A stretch of DNA of 64,000 bases from Lewinellaceae bacterium (lineage in GTDB: Bacteria > Bacteroidota > Bacteroidia > Chitinophagales > Saprospiraceae): contig JACJYM010000013.1 of NCBI GenBank assembly GCA_020636155.1, positions 1 through 64,000 of the forward strand, given 5' to 3'. The notes beneath the pieces were generated by a model that saw nothing but the letters and a program-made list of their open reading frames with translations, made no database searches and was not told where the DNA came from. Below are positions 37,774 through 46,025 of this stretch, piece by piece. Within the stretch, counting starts at the first letter, position 1, and every line of letters starts with the position of its first letter. Both the position numbers and the translations under genes were made by a program.

Positions 37774-39165
37774 TTATGTATTAAATGTCATGTTCACTTT
37801 CTTCTCAAGTTCATTCACAGTGTCCTTGAAGAGTAAATCTGTATCCATCAAATCTTTGACCGCCTGTAATGAATACAAGACTGTACTATGATCCCGACCT
37901 CCAAAATTATTCCCAATGGCTTTTAGGGAATTACTGGTATAATTTTTTGCCAAATACATGGAGAGTTGTCTGGCAATAACAATCGATCTCTTTCTTGTTT
38001 TTGATTGTAGCTTATCCACCGGTAATTTGAAGTGATCTGCCACGAGTTTTTTAATATTTTCTATCGATATTTCGGAAGAATTAATGGAAATAAATTGAGA
38101 AACGACATCTCTAGCAAGTGCTAAGTCTATGTTCTTTTTTGTCAGTGTGGATTGTGCCATTAAAGAGATTAAAACACCTTCAATCTCTCGGATATTGGAT
38201 TTCAAATTATAGCAAATGTACTCCTTAACCTCATCGGGTAATTTCACATTTTCTTTCTCCATTTTCTGTTCTAGTATGTGGATTCTTGTGTCGAGATCAG
38301 GTGATTCTATTTCCGCTGTCAGTCCCCATTTGAACCTTGAAATTAATCTCGATTCAACGTCTTTAAGGTCTTTTGGAGCTCGGTCAGACGTTAAGATAAT
38401 CTGTTTTCCGGCTTGATGCAATTGGTTGAAAATGTTAAAGAATATCTCTTGAGTTTTTGCCCTATTGGCTAAAAATTGAATATCATCAACGATGAGTACA
38501 TCGACCATTTGGTAAAAGTTGATAAAATCCGTGACATTGTTGTTTTTGATGGATTGAATGACCTGATTGGTAAATTGCTCCGTAGTGACATAAAGTACTT
38601 GCTTATTCTCATTGTTGGCAAGAACGGCATTTCCGATAGCTTGTGATAAGTGAGTCTTTCCGAGCCCTACATCACCATAAATTACGAGTGGATTAAATGC
38701 ATTAGAACCCGGTTTTTTGGCAATCTCTTTTCCTGCGGCACTGGGTAGTTTATTACATTCACCTTCCACAAATGTCTCAAAAATATAATTTGGATTGAGT
38801 TGGGAATCGATTTTCATTTTTTTAATTCCCGGAATTACGAAAGGATTGTGAATAGTGGGTGCTTCATAATCACTTTTTTCGGTCGTTTTGGAATTGGTAT
38901 TATTCCTTCTATTTTCATCAATTAAAATCTGATACTCCAAGCTTGTATTGGCGCTAAAAGATTGAGAAACAGCCCTTTTCAGTACGAGTAGATAATGCTC
39001 TTCCAGCCATTCATAAAAAAATTTGTTAGGCACCTGTATGGTGAGAACCTCATCCTGATAGTCTATGGCTCTGATGGGTTCAAACCAAGTTTTGTATGAT
39101 TGAACATCAACTTGTTTTTTGATAAAATTTAGACATTCTTGCCACCCTTTATTACTATCTGTCAT
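37774..39165 (-). CDS. dnaA: Chromosomal replication initiator DnaA
   Basis: This 463-residue AAA+ initiator binds DnaA boxes and melts the origin. Domain I spans about 1-80 (WQECLNFIKKQVDVQSYKTWFEPI), followed by a linker at about 85-125. The ATPase has Walker A YGDVGLGKTHLSQAIG near 163-178, Walker B VDVLIVDDIQFLANR near 224-238 and sensor/arginine-finger SRLISRFKWGL. Domain IV carries the DNA-binding signature GGRDHSTVLYS near 430-440. Size and motifs are complete. No dnaN lies beside it and I see no cluster of good DnaA boxes, so the origin may not be here. A promoter and stem-loop lie about 150-230 bases upstream. Confidence 0.97.
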   Translation of the reverse strand: MTDSNKGWQECLNFIKKQVDVQSYKTWFEPIRAIDYQDEVLTIQVPNKFFYEWLEEHYLLVLKRAVSQSFSANTSLEYQILIDENRRNNTNSKTTEKSDYEAPTIHNPFVIPGIKKMKIDSQLNPNYIFETFVEGECNKLPSAAGKEIAKKPGSNAFNPLVIYGDVGLGKTHLSQAIGNAVLANNENKQVLYVTTEQFTNQVIQSIKNNNVTDFINFYQMVDVLIVDDIQFLANRAKTQEIFFNIFNQLHQAGKQIILTSDRAPKDLKDVESRLISRFKWGLTAEIESPDLDTRIHILEQKMEKENVKLPDEVKEYICYNLKSNIREIEGVLISLMAQSTLTKKNIDLALARDVVSQFISINSSEISIENIKKLVADHFKLPVDKLQSKTRKRSIVIARQLSMYLAKNYTSNSLKAIGNNFGGRDHSTVLYSLQAVKDLMDTDLLFKDTVNELEKKVNMTFNT

Positions 39166-39310
39166 CTCATTACTTCTTTAATTATAGACGTTAAGTTGGT
39201 AATTCAAAAAAATATTTGAAAGCCACCTTTAATGTTGCCACCTTCACAAGAATATCTAGGGTTTCAATTGTAAATTGAACCATTTAACAAGTTGTTCATG
39301 TGACTCTGAG

Positions 39311-39357
39311 ACTTTCCAATATTATCGGTATTGGTAACCGGTCTGATATTGGGAAGT
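39311..39357 (-). promoter_or_regulatory. Stem-loop/palindrome in the proposed dnaA leader
   Basis: ACTTTCCAATAT (39311-39322) is complementary to ATATTGGGAAGT (39346-39357), 12 pairs including one G-U. An inner CGG/CCG stem leaves a small loop. It sits at the 5' end of the predicted dnaA transcript. No T-run follows on the minus strand, so it is not a simple terminator. Confidence 0.5.
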
Positions 39358-39361
39358 GCCA

Positions 39362-39394
39362 CAAATTTAAAAAAAATAATGCTAAACAAACAAA
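39362..39394 (-). promoter_or_regulatory. Proposed dnaA promoter
   Basis: On the minus strand TTTG (39391-39394) is followed after 21 bases by TAAATTTG (39362-39369). This matches the Bacteroidota -33/-7 consensus TTTG-N19-21-TAnnTTTG in both elements and spacing. The start would lie near 39355, about 190 bases before the dnaA ATG. Confidence 0.6.
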
Positions 39395-39434
39395 GGTTTG
39401 ACTAGAAAATTTTAAACTTTTTTTATTTGGTTAA

Positions 39435-39453
39435 TATATTGAAATTCAATATA
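39435..39453. repeat. Perfect inverted repeat between the dnaA promoter and the 5'-nucleotidase gene
   Basis: TATATTGAA and TTCAATATA flank a single A, giving a 19-base near-perfect palindrome. It lies in the 473-base gap (39166-39638), which otherwise holds only the dnaA promoter and leader hairpin. An operator is possible; AT-rich chance palindromes are also common. Confidence 0.35.
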
Positions 39454-39638
39454 ATATGTAATGTTGGAAGATTATCGAAATTGTAGCTTTTGACATAGAT
39501 TTAACCCTTATATATAGAGCTTTATTGGTAAAGTAATTAAACCCGATTCGGATAGAAATGAATTTATTTTAGATAAAAAATTTACGAGAATTTTAGATCA
39601 TTTCTCAGGTAATTCTGAATTTTGTAGTGTGGTAGATA

Positions 39639-40547
39639 CTACAATTGTATGTTTTCGCAAGAGACACATTTGTGCTTGTTTTTTTCAAAAATAATATCCA
39701 ATCTTCCGAGTAGTAACCCTGCGAAACCCACTTGATTGACAATCACAGCTTGGTTTTCCTTATTAATTAATACTTCGGGTTTTTTCATAAAGGTATGGGT
39801 GTGACCACCGAGTATTAAATCGATGTTTTTGCTTTCAGCAGCTAATACGAGATCTGACACCTTATCATTTTTATACTTATACCCGAGGTGTGAAAGACAT
39901 ACGACATAATTACACATATACTCGTCACGAAGCTGTGTAGCCGTAAGATTGGCTTGTTCGATGGGATTTGTATACACGGTGTTTTGGTAAAGTTTATCGG
40001 GAACGAGTCCTTCCATCTCTACTCCCAGTCCGAAAACTCCAATTTTTATCCCTTCAATATCAAATATCTGATGAGTCTTAGTTTTTGACTGAATAATGTC
40101 GTCATTCCATTCGTAATTAGAAATCAGAAAGGGGAAATTAGCTCGATCAATCATTCTGACGAGTCCGTCGAGACCATTATCAAAATCATGATTGCCTATG
40201 GTGCATGCATCATACCGCATTTGATTCATCAATTTTATTTCAACTTCTCCCCCGAAAAAGTTGAAGTATGGTGTGCCTTGTATGAGGTCACCGGAATCAA
40301 ATAATAAGACGTTCTTTTCGGTTTGTCTTATATTGTTAATGAGTGTAGATCTGCGGGCTGCGCCACCTCTATTGGCATTTCTTGACCCATCGTCAGGAAA
40401 AGGCTCCACTCTGCTGTGGACATCATTGGTGTGGATGATGGTAAGCTTGACGATATCGTGAACTGAGGAGTTGGCAAAAAGGGAAGAACCTAAGATGATA
40501 CCAGTACCATATGCGGCTGTGGTGGATATGAATTTTCTTCTTTTCAT
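39639..40547 (-). CDS. 5'-nucleotidase, N-terminal metallophosphoesterase domain
   Basis: This 302-residue protein begins with KRRKFISTTAAYGTG, a Tat-like or Sec signal with twin Arg. The metallophosphoesterase motifs follow in order: TIIHTNDVHSRVEPF (DxH), FDSGDLIQGTPY (GDxx), TIGNHDFDNG (GNHD/E), SHLGYK and LGGHTHTFM. This is the catalytic half of UshA/YfkN-type 5'-nucleotidases, which normally carry a C-terminal substrate domain in the same chain. Here that domain is encoded by the gene immediately upstream in the transcript. The product probably acts in the periplasm. Confidence 0.92.
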   Translation of the reverse strand: MKRRKFISTTAAYGTGIILGSSLFANSSVHDIVKLTIIHTNDVHSRVEPFPDDGSRNANRGGAARRSTLINNIRQTEKNVLLFDSGDLIQGTPYFNFFGGEVEIKLMNQMRYDACTIGNHDFDNGLDGLVRMIDRANFPFLISNYEWNDDIIQSKTKTHQIFDIEGIKIGVFGLGVEMEGLVPDKLYQNTVYTNPIEQANLTATQLRDEYMCNYVVCLSHLGYKYKNDKVSDLVLAAESKNIDLILGGHTHTFMKKPEVLINKENQAVIVNQVGFAGLLLGRLDIIFEKNKHKCVSCENIQL

Positions 40548-40560
40548 GGCTTGTACAAAT

Positions 40561-41313
40561 TTATTTTTGAGTCAAAATACGTGGCGTAGAATCAATTACT
40601 AAGGTGTCTATCTCCGGGGTATCGTCAAAATAATCTATAACCATATCTCTGATGAAAGTATCACTATTTTGTCGTGGTACATTGACCAAAAAGTCAAAAC
40701 CATCTCCACCATTGGCAGAATAATCCGGCATGGCGACATAGTAAGTTTTTTGCATGTCCAAAGCTTCATTGTGTATTAAAATGTTGGAAGCGGTGTCACC
40801 CGTTTTTACAAAACTCACTTGTTTGCTAATAGGGGCTCCCCCATAATCCGAAATGTGATCCAGTATCATTTTTATGGTATTGCCATCGGCTTGTATCAAT
40901 ACTAAGGTATTGTCAAATGGCATTAATTCATAGATTGTGCCTACGCTGATATTACCCTTGCCGATGCTAGGCAATCGAATGCCCCCATAATTTTGAAATG
41001 CGAAATCTACTTTATTTCCCCATTCCTTTACGGCAATGTCACCGAGCAAATCCGCAAACCAATTACCCATATTAGAGTTTGGCTTCTGTTTTTCTAATAC
41101 CACTGGATTATAGGCAATGACTCTTTTCATTTTAGAGTCGAGGACGGCCTTATAAGGTTGAATAATACTATCTATGACTGGGTCATCCTTATAATCCGAG
41201 CTTATTTCATACTTGCGGGCATCTACATCAGCGACGTATATTTTATTAGTACCGCAAGAAAATGAGGCAATAATAAATATGAATAGTAAAATATAGTGGT
41301 TACGGATTTTCAT
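40561..41313 (-). CDS. 5'-nucleotidase C-terminal domain protein (lipoprotein)
   Basis: This 250-residue protein has lipobox IASFSC (Cys20). The rest matches the 5_nucleotid_C domain: NPVVLEKQKPNSNMGNWFADLL near residues 74-95 (the SxxGN-LxxD pattern), VDFAFQNYGGIRLPSIGKGNISVG, ELMPFDNTLVLIQADG and MPDYSANGGDGFDFL near the C-terminus, containing the nucleotide-stacking region. It is separated from the metallophosphoesterase gene by only 13 bases and the two probably act as one enzyme anchored by this lipoprotein. Confidence 0.92.
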   Translation of the reverse strand: MKIRNHYILLFIFIIASFSCGTNKIYVADVDARKYEISSDYKDDPVIDSIIQPYKAVLDSKMKRVIAYNPVVLEKQKPNSNMGNWFADLLGDIAVKEWGNKVDFAFQNYGGIRLPSIGKGNISVGTIYELMPFDNTLVLIQADGNTIKMILDHISDYGGAPISKQVSFVKTGDTASNILIHNEALDMQKTYYVAMPDYSANGGDGFDFLVNVPRQNSDTFIRDMVIDYFDDTPEIDTLVIDSTPRILTQK

Positions 41314-41412
41314 TTTTATTATAGTATTTGTTAGTCAAAAATCAACCCTCTAGATTATTCATTCCATCTGTATGTTATAAATAATCCCAGACATGGTCTG
41401 TTTCCTTTTTAT

Positions 41413-41937
41413 TTAATTAAGCATTACTGAAACTTCTTCTTTAATGGCTGAAATAGCAGAGTCCATTGGGTCTTTTTTAAACTCTAGCAACAGTTTTTCA
41501 CATTCTGACATCAGCTTGTCAGAGCTGTCATAGTTATTACATCGTTCTTTGGCTTCGGTAATGATCGCTATTGTTTGAATCTTTGCAAGGTTTACAATCT
41601 GCCATAATTTGTCGGAGACATAGATTTGTTGTGCCAAATTGTGTTCATATTCCATCTGAATCGAGATGAGCATTGCATTTGCCATCGCTATCGCATTGTC
41701 GTCGCTGCTGTTCAATCTCAAGCTAAGGTTTGAAATTTTTATTCTTTCGCAGTAAAGTGCGAGCCTTTCATAAGCCTGCAATTTCAATGGCAAACTTTGT
41801 TTCGATTTCTTACTGGCTCTTTTGATTTCTTTCAAGGTAATGATGCCATCAAAGAATTTTTTTAACAAATAATAGGCAGTCAAAAAAACAATCAACGATG
41901 GGATTGTAATTTTTAAAATATCAGCCATTCCTATCAT
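41413..41937 (-). CDS. Conserved membrane-anchored helical protein of unknown function
   Basis: This protein is about 174 residues from the ATG at 41937. It has one membrane helix near residues 4-24 (ILKITIPSLIVFLTAYYLL). A basic linker and an all-helical cytoplasmic domain follow, with LPLKLQAYERLALYCERI near 47-64, a segment I associate with a conserved Bacteroidota family. The frame upstream to 42024 opens only with TTG and lacks the usual N-terminus. Function is unknown. It is divergent from the iscA-like gene, with a short gap. Confidence 0.75.
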   Translation of the reverse strand: MIGMADILKITIPSLIVFLTAYYLLKKFFDGIITLKEIKRASKKSKQSLPLKLQAYERLALYCERIKISNLSLRLNSSDDNAIAMANAMLISIQMEYEHNLAQQIYVSDKLWQIVNLAKIQTIAIITEAKERCNNYDSSDKLMSECEKLLLEFKKDPMDSAISAIKEEVSVMLN

Positions 41938-42042
41938 ATTTAAAATATTAATTACTTCGATTGGCGAACATAAAGCTAAAATTTGATGTTTACTAAGAAC
42001 TAATTTAAAAAAATAGTTAAACAATATTATTTATACTTTAAA

Positions 42043-42402
42043 ATGGATATGGAAAATTCAGTTTCGACACATTCAGATACGATTATTTTGACCGATGGAG
42101 CAGTTAAGCAGCTTAAGAAAATCATTGAAGATCAGCATATTCCTGAGGAGTATGGTTTAAGAGTAGGAGTTAAAGGTGGTGGTTGTTCGGGATTCAGTTA
42201 TGTGCTTGGATTTGATGAGCAGAAGGATAAAGACGATGTTTTCGAAGTGAAGGGGATGAAAGTATTGATGGAAAAGGCTCATGCGATTTATCTTATTGGC
42301 ATGGAAATAGATTGGGTGGATGGACTAAATAATAGAGGATTTGTTTTTAATAATCCTAATGCTTCAGGCACTTGCGGATGTGGCACGAGTTTTTCCGCAT
42401 AA
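42043..42402 (+). CDS. HesB/IscA/SufA-type iron-sulfur carrier
   Basis: This 119-residue A-type carrier passes Fe-S clusters to target apoproteins. The family core is ILTDGAVKQLKKIIED, LRVGVKGGGCSGFSYVLGFD near 43-60 (first Cys) and the C-terminal CGCGTSF, giving the CX~64CGCG set of three ligands. The size is normal for ErpA/SufA. Start codons ATG 42043 and 42049 are both possible. A terminator follows the stop by about 18 bases. It is not next to other suf/isc genes. Confidence 0.93.
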   Translation: MDMENSVSTHSDTIILTDGAVKQLKKIIEDQHIPEEYGLRVGVKGGGCSGFSYVLGFDEQKDKDDVFEVKGMKVLMEKAHAIYLIGMEIDWVDGLNNRGFVFNNPNASGTCGCGTSFSA

Positions 42403-42420
42403 GATATTGAAATAGGAAAT

Positions 42421-42449
42421 AAAAAAGGGGCTACTTAAGCCCCTTTTTT
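42421..42449. terminator. Bidirectional terminator between the IscA-type gene and icd
   Basis: AAAAAAGGGGCT (42421-42432) pairs with AGCCCCTTTTT (42438-42449 region) around a short loop. The A- and T-runs serve both convergent genes. Confidence 0.85.
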
Positions 42450-42459
42450 ATTATTACTC

Positions 42460-43677
42460 TTAAGATAGTCTCTTATTAAGCTCCTGATCTATGGCTTCTA
42501 AAAATTCTTCAGTATAAAGGTAGTGTTCTCCGTGCTTCACGCCATTTCCATGAATGCAGACCGCCAAGTCTTTAGTCATTTTACCAGACTCCACCACATC
42601 CACACAAACTTCCTCCAGCGTATTGGCAAAATTGATTAAATCCATATTATCGTCTAATTTTCCTCTGAATGCCAAACCTCTAGTCCAGGCATAGATGGAA
42701 GCAATTGGGTTGGTTGAAGTTGGTTTTCCTTGTTGGTGTAAGCGGTAGTGACGTGTCACCGTGCCGTGTGCTGCTTCTGATTCCATTGTATCTCCATCAG
42801 GAGTGACCAGTACAGAAGTCATCAATCCCAGAGATCCAAATCCCTGAGCGACTGTATCGGATTGCACATCTCCGTCATAATTTTTGCAAGCCCATACAAA
42901 GCTGCCATGCCATTTTAAAGCAGAGGCTACCATGTCGTCTATTAATCGATGTTCGTATTCGACACCTTTGTCCTTGTATTCGTTTTCCCACACTTCCTGA
43001 AAAATATCTTTAAATCGACCATCATATTTTTTTAGAATGGTATTCTTAGTTGAAAGATAAACAGGCCATCCTTTTTGCAATCCTACATTCATACACGATC
43101 TTGCAAAACCATATATCGATTCATCTGTATTATACATACCCATAGCCACTCCGCCATTTCCTTTGAATTCGAAGATTTCATATTCCTGTACGCTACCATC
43201 CACTCCCTCAAATTTTATTGTGAGCTTGCCCTTTCCAGGAACAGTGAAGTCTGTCGCCTTATATTGATCGCCAAATGCATGCCTACCCACGATGATGGGG
43301 CTATCCCAATTCGTTACCAACCGCGGTACATTTTTGCACACAATTGGTTCTCTGAATACGGTTCCATCCAGAATGTTTCGAATCGTACCGTTTGGTGATT
43401 TCCACATTTTTTTTAACCCAAACTCTTCTACTCTTGCTTCGTCTGGAGTAATCGTGGCACACTTTACACCGACACCATATTTTTTGATGGCATTGGCTGC
43501 ATCTATGGTGATTTGATCATCGGTAATATCTCTTGACTCAATTCCTAAGTCATAATATTTAAGATCTATATTAAGGTAAGGAAGAATTAGTTTGTCTTTA
43601 ATAAATTTCCAAATGATACGGGTCATTTCATCACCGTCGAGCTCGACTACGGGATTGACAACATTGATTTTTTGCAT
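42460..43677 (-). CDS. icd: NADP-dependent isocitrate dehydrogenase (eukaryote-like type)
   Basis: This 405-residue enzyme converts isocitrate to 2-oxoglutarate, feeding the sucA step. The N-terminus NPVVELDGDEMTRIIWKFIKDKL and KSPNGTIRNILDGTVFREP mark the homodimeric, eukaryote-like IDH subfamily II. Substrate-site TIRNILGGT-type Arg, DDMVA metal Asp and HGTVTRHYRLHQQGKPTSTNPIASIYAW near the C-terminus are visible (the last is quoted over two stretches of the same motif). The ATG at 43677 (MQKINVVNP) is chosen; the frame to 43701 adds only a non-homologous leader. It converges on the IscA-type gene. Confidence 0.96.
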   Translation of the reverse strand: MQKINVVNPVVELDGDEMTRIIWKFIKDKLILPYLNIDLKYYDLGIESRDITDDQITIDAANAIKKYGVGVKCATITPDEARVEEFGLKKMWKSPNGTIRNILDGTVFREPIVCKNVPRLVTNWDSPIIVGRHAFGDQYKATDFTVPGKGKLTIKFEGVDGSVQEYEIFEFKGNGGVAMGMYNTDESIYGFARSCMNVGLQKGWPVYLSTKNTILKKYDGRFKDIFQEVWENEYKDKGVEYEHRLIDDMVASALKWHGSFVWACKNYDGDVQSDTVAQGFGSLGLMTSVLVTPDGDTMESEAAHGTVTRHYRLHQQGKPTSTNPIASIYAWTRGLAFRGKLDDNMDLINFANTLEEVCVDVVESGKMTKDLAVCIHGNGVKHGEHYLYTEEFLEAIDQELNKRLS

Positions 43678-43718
43678 GTTCGTTTTTTTAAAAATTATCA
43701 ATAGTTAGATTCACTGAA

Positions 43719-43726
43719 CAAAGATA
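43719..43726 (-). promoter_or_regulatory. Putative -7 element of icd
   Basis: The minus strand reads TATCTTTG, a full TAnnTTTG match, 41 bases before the ATG at 43677. Confidence 0.45.
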
Positions 43727-44237
43727 ACAATACGGAGTGTAAAAGAATAATAATCGAATACTTAAGCCCATGAAATCATGATTAAAAACAGTCAAGTAAG
43801 TCTACATACTTTTATGTAAATACAGAATTACTCACTAAAGGAGACACATTATTAAATATTACAATATATAAATTGCATATTAATATGAGTTGTAGTATTG
43901 AAGAGATAAGCTGCAGTATCAACAAATAAAAGTTTATTAACAAAGAAGGATAAAACCCGAAAGGTAGAAAGCACTATGTTGATATTTATATATAGAAAAA
44001 AATTATATTTATAAAATTAAAATTATTAATTAGGTATATATATTATATTTATATAAATTATTTATATTTGTAATATAATTAGTTTTCAACGGAAAACATA
44101 TTTTGAAATTTGGGAGTGTATTTTGAGACAATGATGGCCAAATAGAGTAAAGTTTCAACGAATTCATGACATTTTTTCACAGGATTGTTTAAACTTATTA
44201 CATATTATAAAAAAAATATATAAAAAAAATAAATAAT
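43727..44237. other. AT-rich divergent intergenic region between icd and mraZ
   Basis: No gene is seen in about 510 bases. 43984-44085 is made almost wholly of A and T, with repeated TATATT/TTATAT runs. A TATATTTG at 44063-44070 could be a second, distal promoter for the division cluster, giving a leader of over 200 bases. This is weak evidence because the surrounding DNA is so AT-rich. Confidence 0.4.
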
Positions 44238-44279
44238 GTGTGAAAAAGTGGGAAAATGTGTAAAGTGTGTTTATATTTG
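44238..44279 (+). promoter_or_regulatory. Proposed mraZ promoter with MraZ-type decamer repeats
   Basis: Three decamers in phase start at 44238 (GTGTGAAAAA), 44248 (GTGGGAAAAT) and 44258 (GTGTAAAGTG). They resemble the 10-base-spaced GTG(G/T) repeats bound by MraZ. They lie just before TATATTTG (44272-44279), a full -7 match, with the mraZ ATG at 44308. This placement would let MraZ repress its own operon. Confidence 0.55.
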
Positions 44280-44307
44280 TGTCGTCAACGATGATTAATT
44301 GACATAA

Positions 44308-44766
44308 ATGAAAAGATTAACCGGAGAATATGATTGCAAAATAGATGCAAAAGGACGTATGAGAATACCTGCTGCATTGGTGGAGCAATTAGGTGGCAAG
44401 GAAAATCTGAAGTTTACAATTAATCGTGGTTATAAAAGACATCTCATGATTTATCCCGAAAAAGTTTGGGAAAAAAAGACAATAGAAATTGACCAGCTCA
44501 ATAATGACATTAGTGACGAAAGAGAGGCAATCCGATATTTTTATCGGGGGGCAACCGAGGTTAAAGCAGATTCTGCGGAAAGGATTCTAATACCTAAGAG
44601 ATTGGCTGAATGGGCCAATATTGATTTGGATGTCGTATTGTTTGCGTATCAGGACAAAATTGAATGTTGGAGTAAAGATGCTTACGAGCAATCTCTCGAC
44701 AGTGAACCTGAAAATTATGCGGACATTATGGATAGAATTCATCAAAGTAGATTGACAAAACCTTAA
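44308..44766 (+). CDS. mraZ: Transcriptional regulator MraZ
   Basis: This 152-residue protein has two SpoVT/AbrB-like half-domains. The first is LTGEYDCKIDAKGRMRIPAALVEQLG near residues 3-28 (conserved DxKGR-hxhP core; quoted as one motif in two parts) and the second TEVKADSAERILIPKRLAEW near 81-100. MraZ forms rings that bind GTG repeats before its own operon and lowers dcw expression. This is the usual first gene of the cluster. rsmH follows after 21 bases. Confidence 0.95.
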   Translation: MKRLTGEYDCKIDAKGRMRIPAALVEQLGGKENLKFTINRGYKRHLMIYPEKVWEKKTIEIDQLNNDISDEREAIRYFYRGATEVKADSAERILIPKRLAEWANIDLDVVLFAYQDKIECWSKDAYEQSLDSEPENYADIMDRIHQSRLTKP

Positions 44767-44787
44767 AATAACGAAAATCACCGCCTT

Positions 44788-45687
44788 ATGGAATATCATA
44801 TTCCTGTCTTACTTTCGAATGTTATTGAAGCTCTCAAGATTAATCCAAAAGGCATCTATTGCGATGTAACGTATGGTGCCGGTGGACATTCCAAATCGAT
44901 TATTGAAAATTTGGGTAAAGAAGGTTGGTTGTTTGGTTTTGACCAAGATATTGATGCACGTGCTAATTGCTTAGCTAACAAGAATTTTACGTTAATTCCG
45001 GTTAATTATCGATATCTGCAAAACTATATGGACTACTACGGAGTAGAATCTGTTGACGGAATTCTTGCGGACTTAGGTGTTTCTTCGTATCAATTGGATC
45101 AAGCGAAAAGAGGATTCTCTTACAGGTTTGATTCAGACCTTGATATGAGAATGGATCAGTCTCAATCCAAGTCGGCGATAATAATTCTTAATGAATATTC
45201 TAAAGATGATTTAGTAAGAATTTTTAGCGGATACGGTGAAGTAAGAAACTCAAAAACTTTGGCTGAAGCCATAGTGACTGCTCGTAAAAAGTCGGCCATC
45301 GAGTCAAGTTATAGATTGAATGAAATTTTAAACTCGGTAATCGTAGGCAATCAGAATAAATACTTTGCTCAAGTTTATCAGGCACTTAGAATTGAGGTTA
45401 ACGATGAATTAGAATCTCTCAAAGAAATGCTGCAGGCAGGAAAAGAATTGCTAAAGCCGGGCGGGAGATTTGTGGTGATGAGTTACCATTCATTGGAGGA
45501 CAGATTGGTGAAGAATTTTTTTAAAACAGGAAATTTTGAAGGGAAAGTAGTGAAAGATGACTTCGGTCATATCGACAAACCTTTTAAAATTATAAATTCT
45601 AAACCAATAGAAGCTGATGCCGAGGAGCAACAGAGAAATCCTCGGTCGAGAAGTGCAAAGTTGAGAATCGCAGAAAAACCGAATTAA
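44788..45687 (+). CDS. rsmH: 16S rRNA (cytosine1402-N4)-methyltransferase
   Basis: This 299-residue SAM-dependent enzyme methylates N4 of C1402 in 16S rRNA, near the P site. The N-terminus YHIPVLLSNVIEAL and motif I CDVTYGAGGHSKSII near residues 25-39 are diagnostic. DGILADLGVSSYQLDQAKRGFS near 90-111 (split here as DLGVSS and RGFSYR), RIEVNDELESL and SYHSLEDRLVKNFF follow in order. It is the standard second gene of the dcw cluster, with an 11-base gap to the ftsL-like gene. Confidence 0.96.
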   Translation: MEYHIPVLLSNVIEALKINPKGIYCDVTYGAGGHSKSIIENLGKEGWLFGFDQDIDARANCLANKNFTLIPVNYRYLQNYMDYYGVESVDGILADLGVSSYQLDQAKRGFSYRFDSDLDMRMDQSQSKSAIIILNEYSKDDLVRIFSGYGEVRNSKTLAEAIVTARKKSAIESSYRLNEILNSVIVGNQNKYFAQVYQALRIEVNDELESLKEMLQAGKELLKPGGRFVVMSYHSLEDRLVKNFFKTGNFEGKVVKDDFGHIDKPFKIINSKPIEADAEEQQRNPRSRSAKLRIAEKPN

Positions 45688-45698
45688 AAATAAAAATA

Positions 45699-46019
45699 AT
45701 GGCCACTGACTCAAATAAGAAAACTACAATTTTTAGGTCAAAATGGGCAGAATGGATTTTTGTGAATTTGCCGTTTGTGTGCTTTCTAGGTCTACTTGGG
45801 GTTCTGTATATCGGAATTGCTCATAGTTCTGAAAAGAAACTTAGAAAAATCGAAGCATTGCAGCGTGAGGTAAAAGACACGAGGTGGTACTACATGAATC
45901 TACAGCAAGATTTGATGTATGGAGGCACACAATCGGAAATGGAAAAAAAAGTACAACCGATGGGATTAAAATCCCCGAGAGGTAATACAAAAGTAATTAA
46001 TGCAATGAAGCAAAAGTAG
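45699..46019 (+). CDS. ftsL: FtsL-like cell division protein
   Basis: This 106-residue bitopic membrane protein has a short basic cytoplasmic N-terminus, one membrane helix near residues 22-45 (VNLPFVCFLGLLGVLYIGIAH) and a periplasmic heptad-like region (EKKLRKIEALQREVKDTRWYYMNLQQDLM). Sequence conservation of FtsL is low. The call rests on size, topology and position between rsmH and the PBP gene. FtsL works with FtsB and FtsQ to activate FtsWI. Seven bases separate it from the PBP gene. Confidence 0.8.
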   Translation: MATDSNKKTTIFRSKWAEWIFVNLPFVCFLGLLGVLYIGIAHSSEKKLRKIEALQREVKDTRWYYMNLQQDLMYGGTQSEMEKKVQPMGLKSPRGNTKVINAMKQK

Positions 46020-46025
46020 GTTAGC

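Noticed and set aside
39166..39638. Replication origin next to dnaA
   Set aside because: I looked for TTATCCACA-like boxes on both strands and saw none in a cluster; dnaN is also absent.
43984..44085. AT-only tract as a mobile-element scar or origin
   Set aside because: It has no target duplication, inverted ends or DnaA boxes; an AT-rich promoter region explains it.
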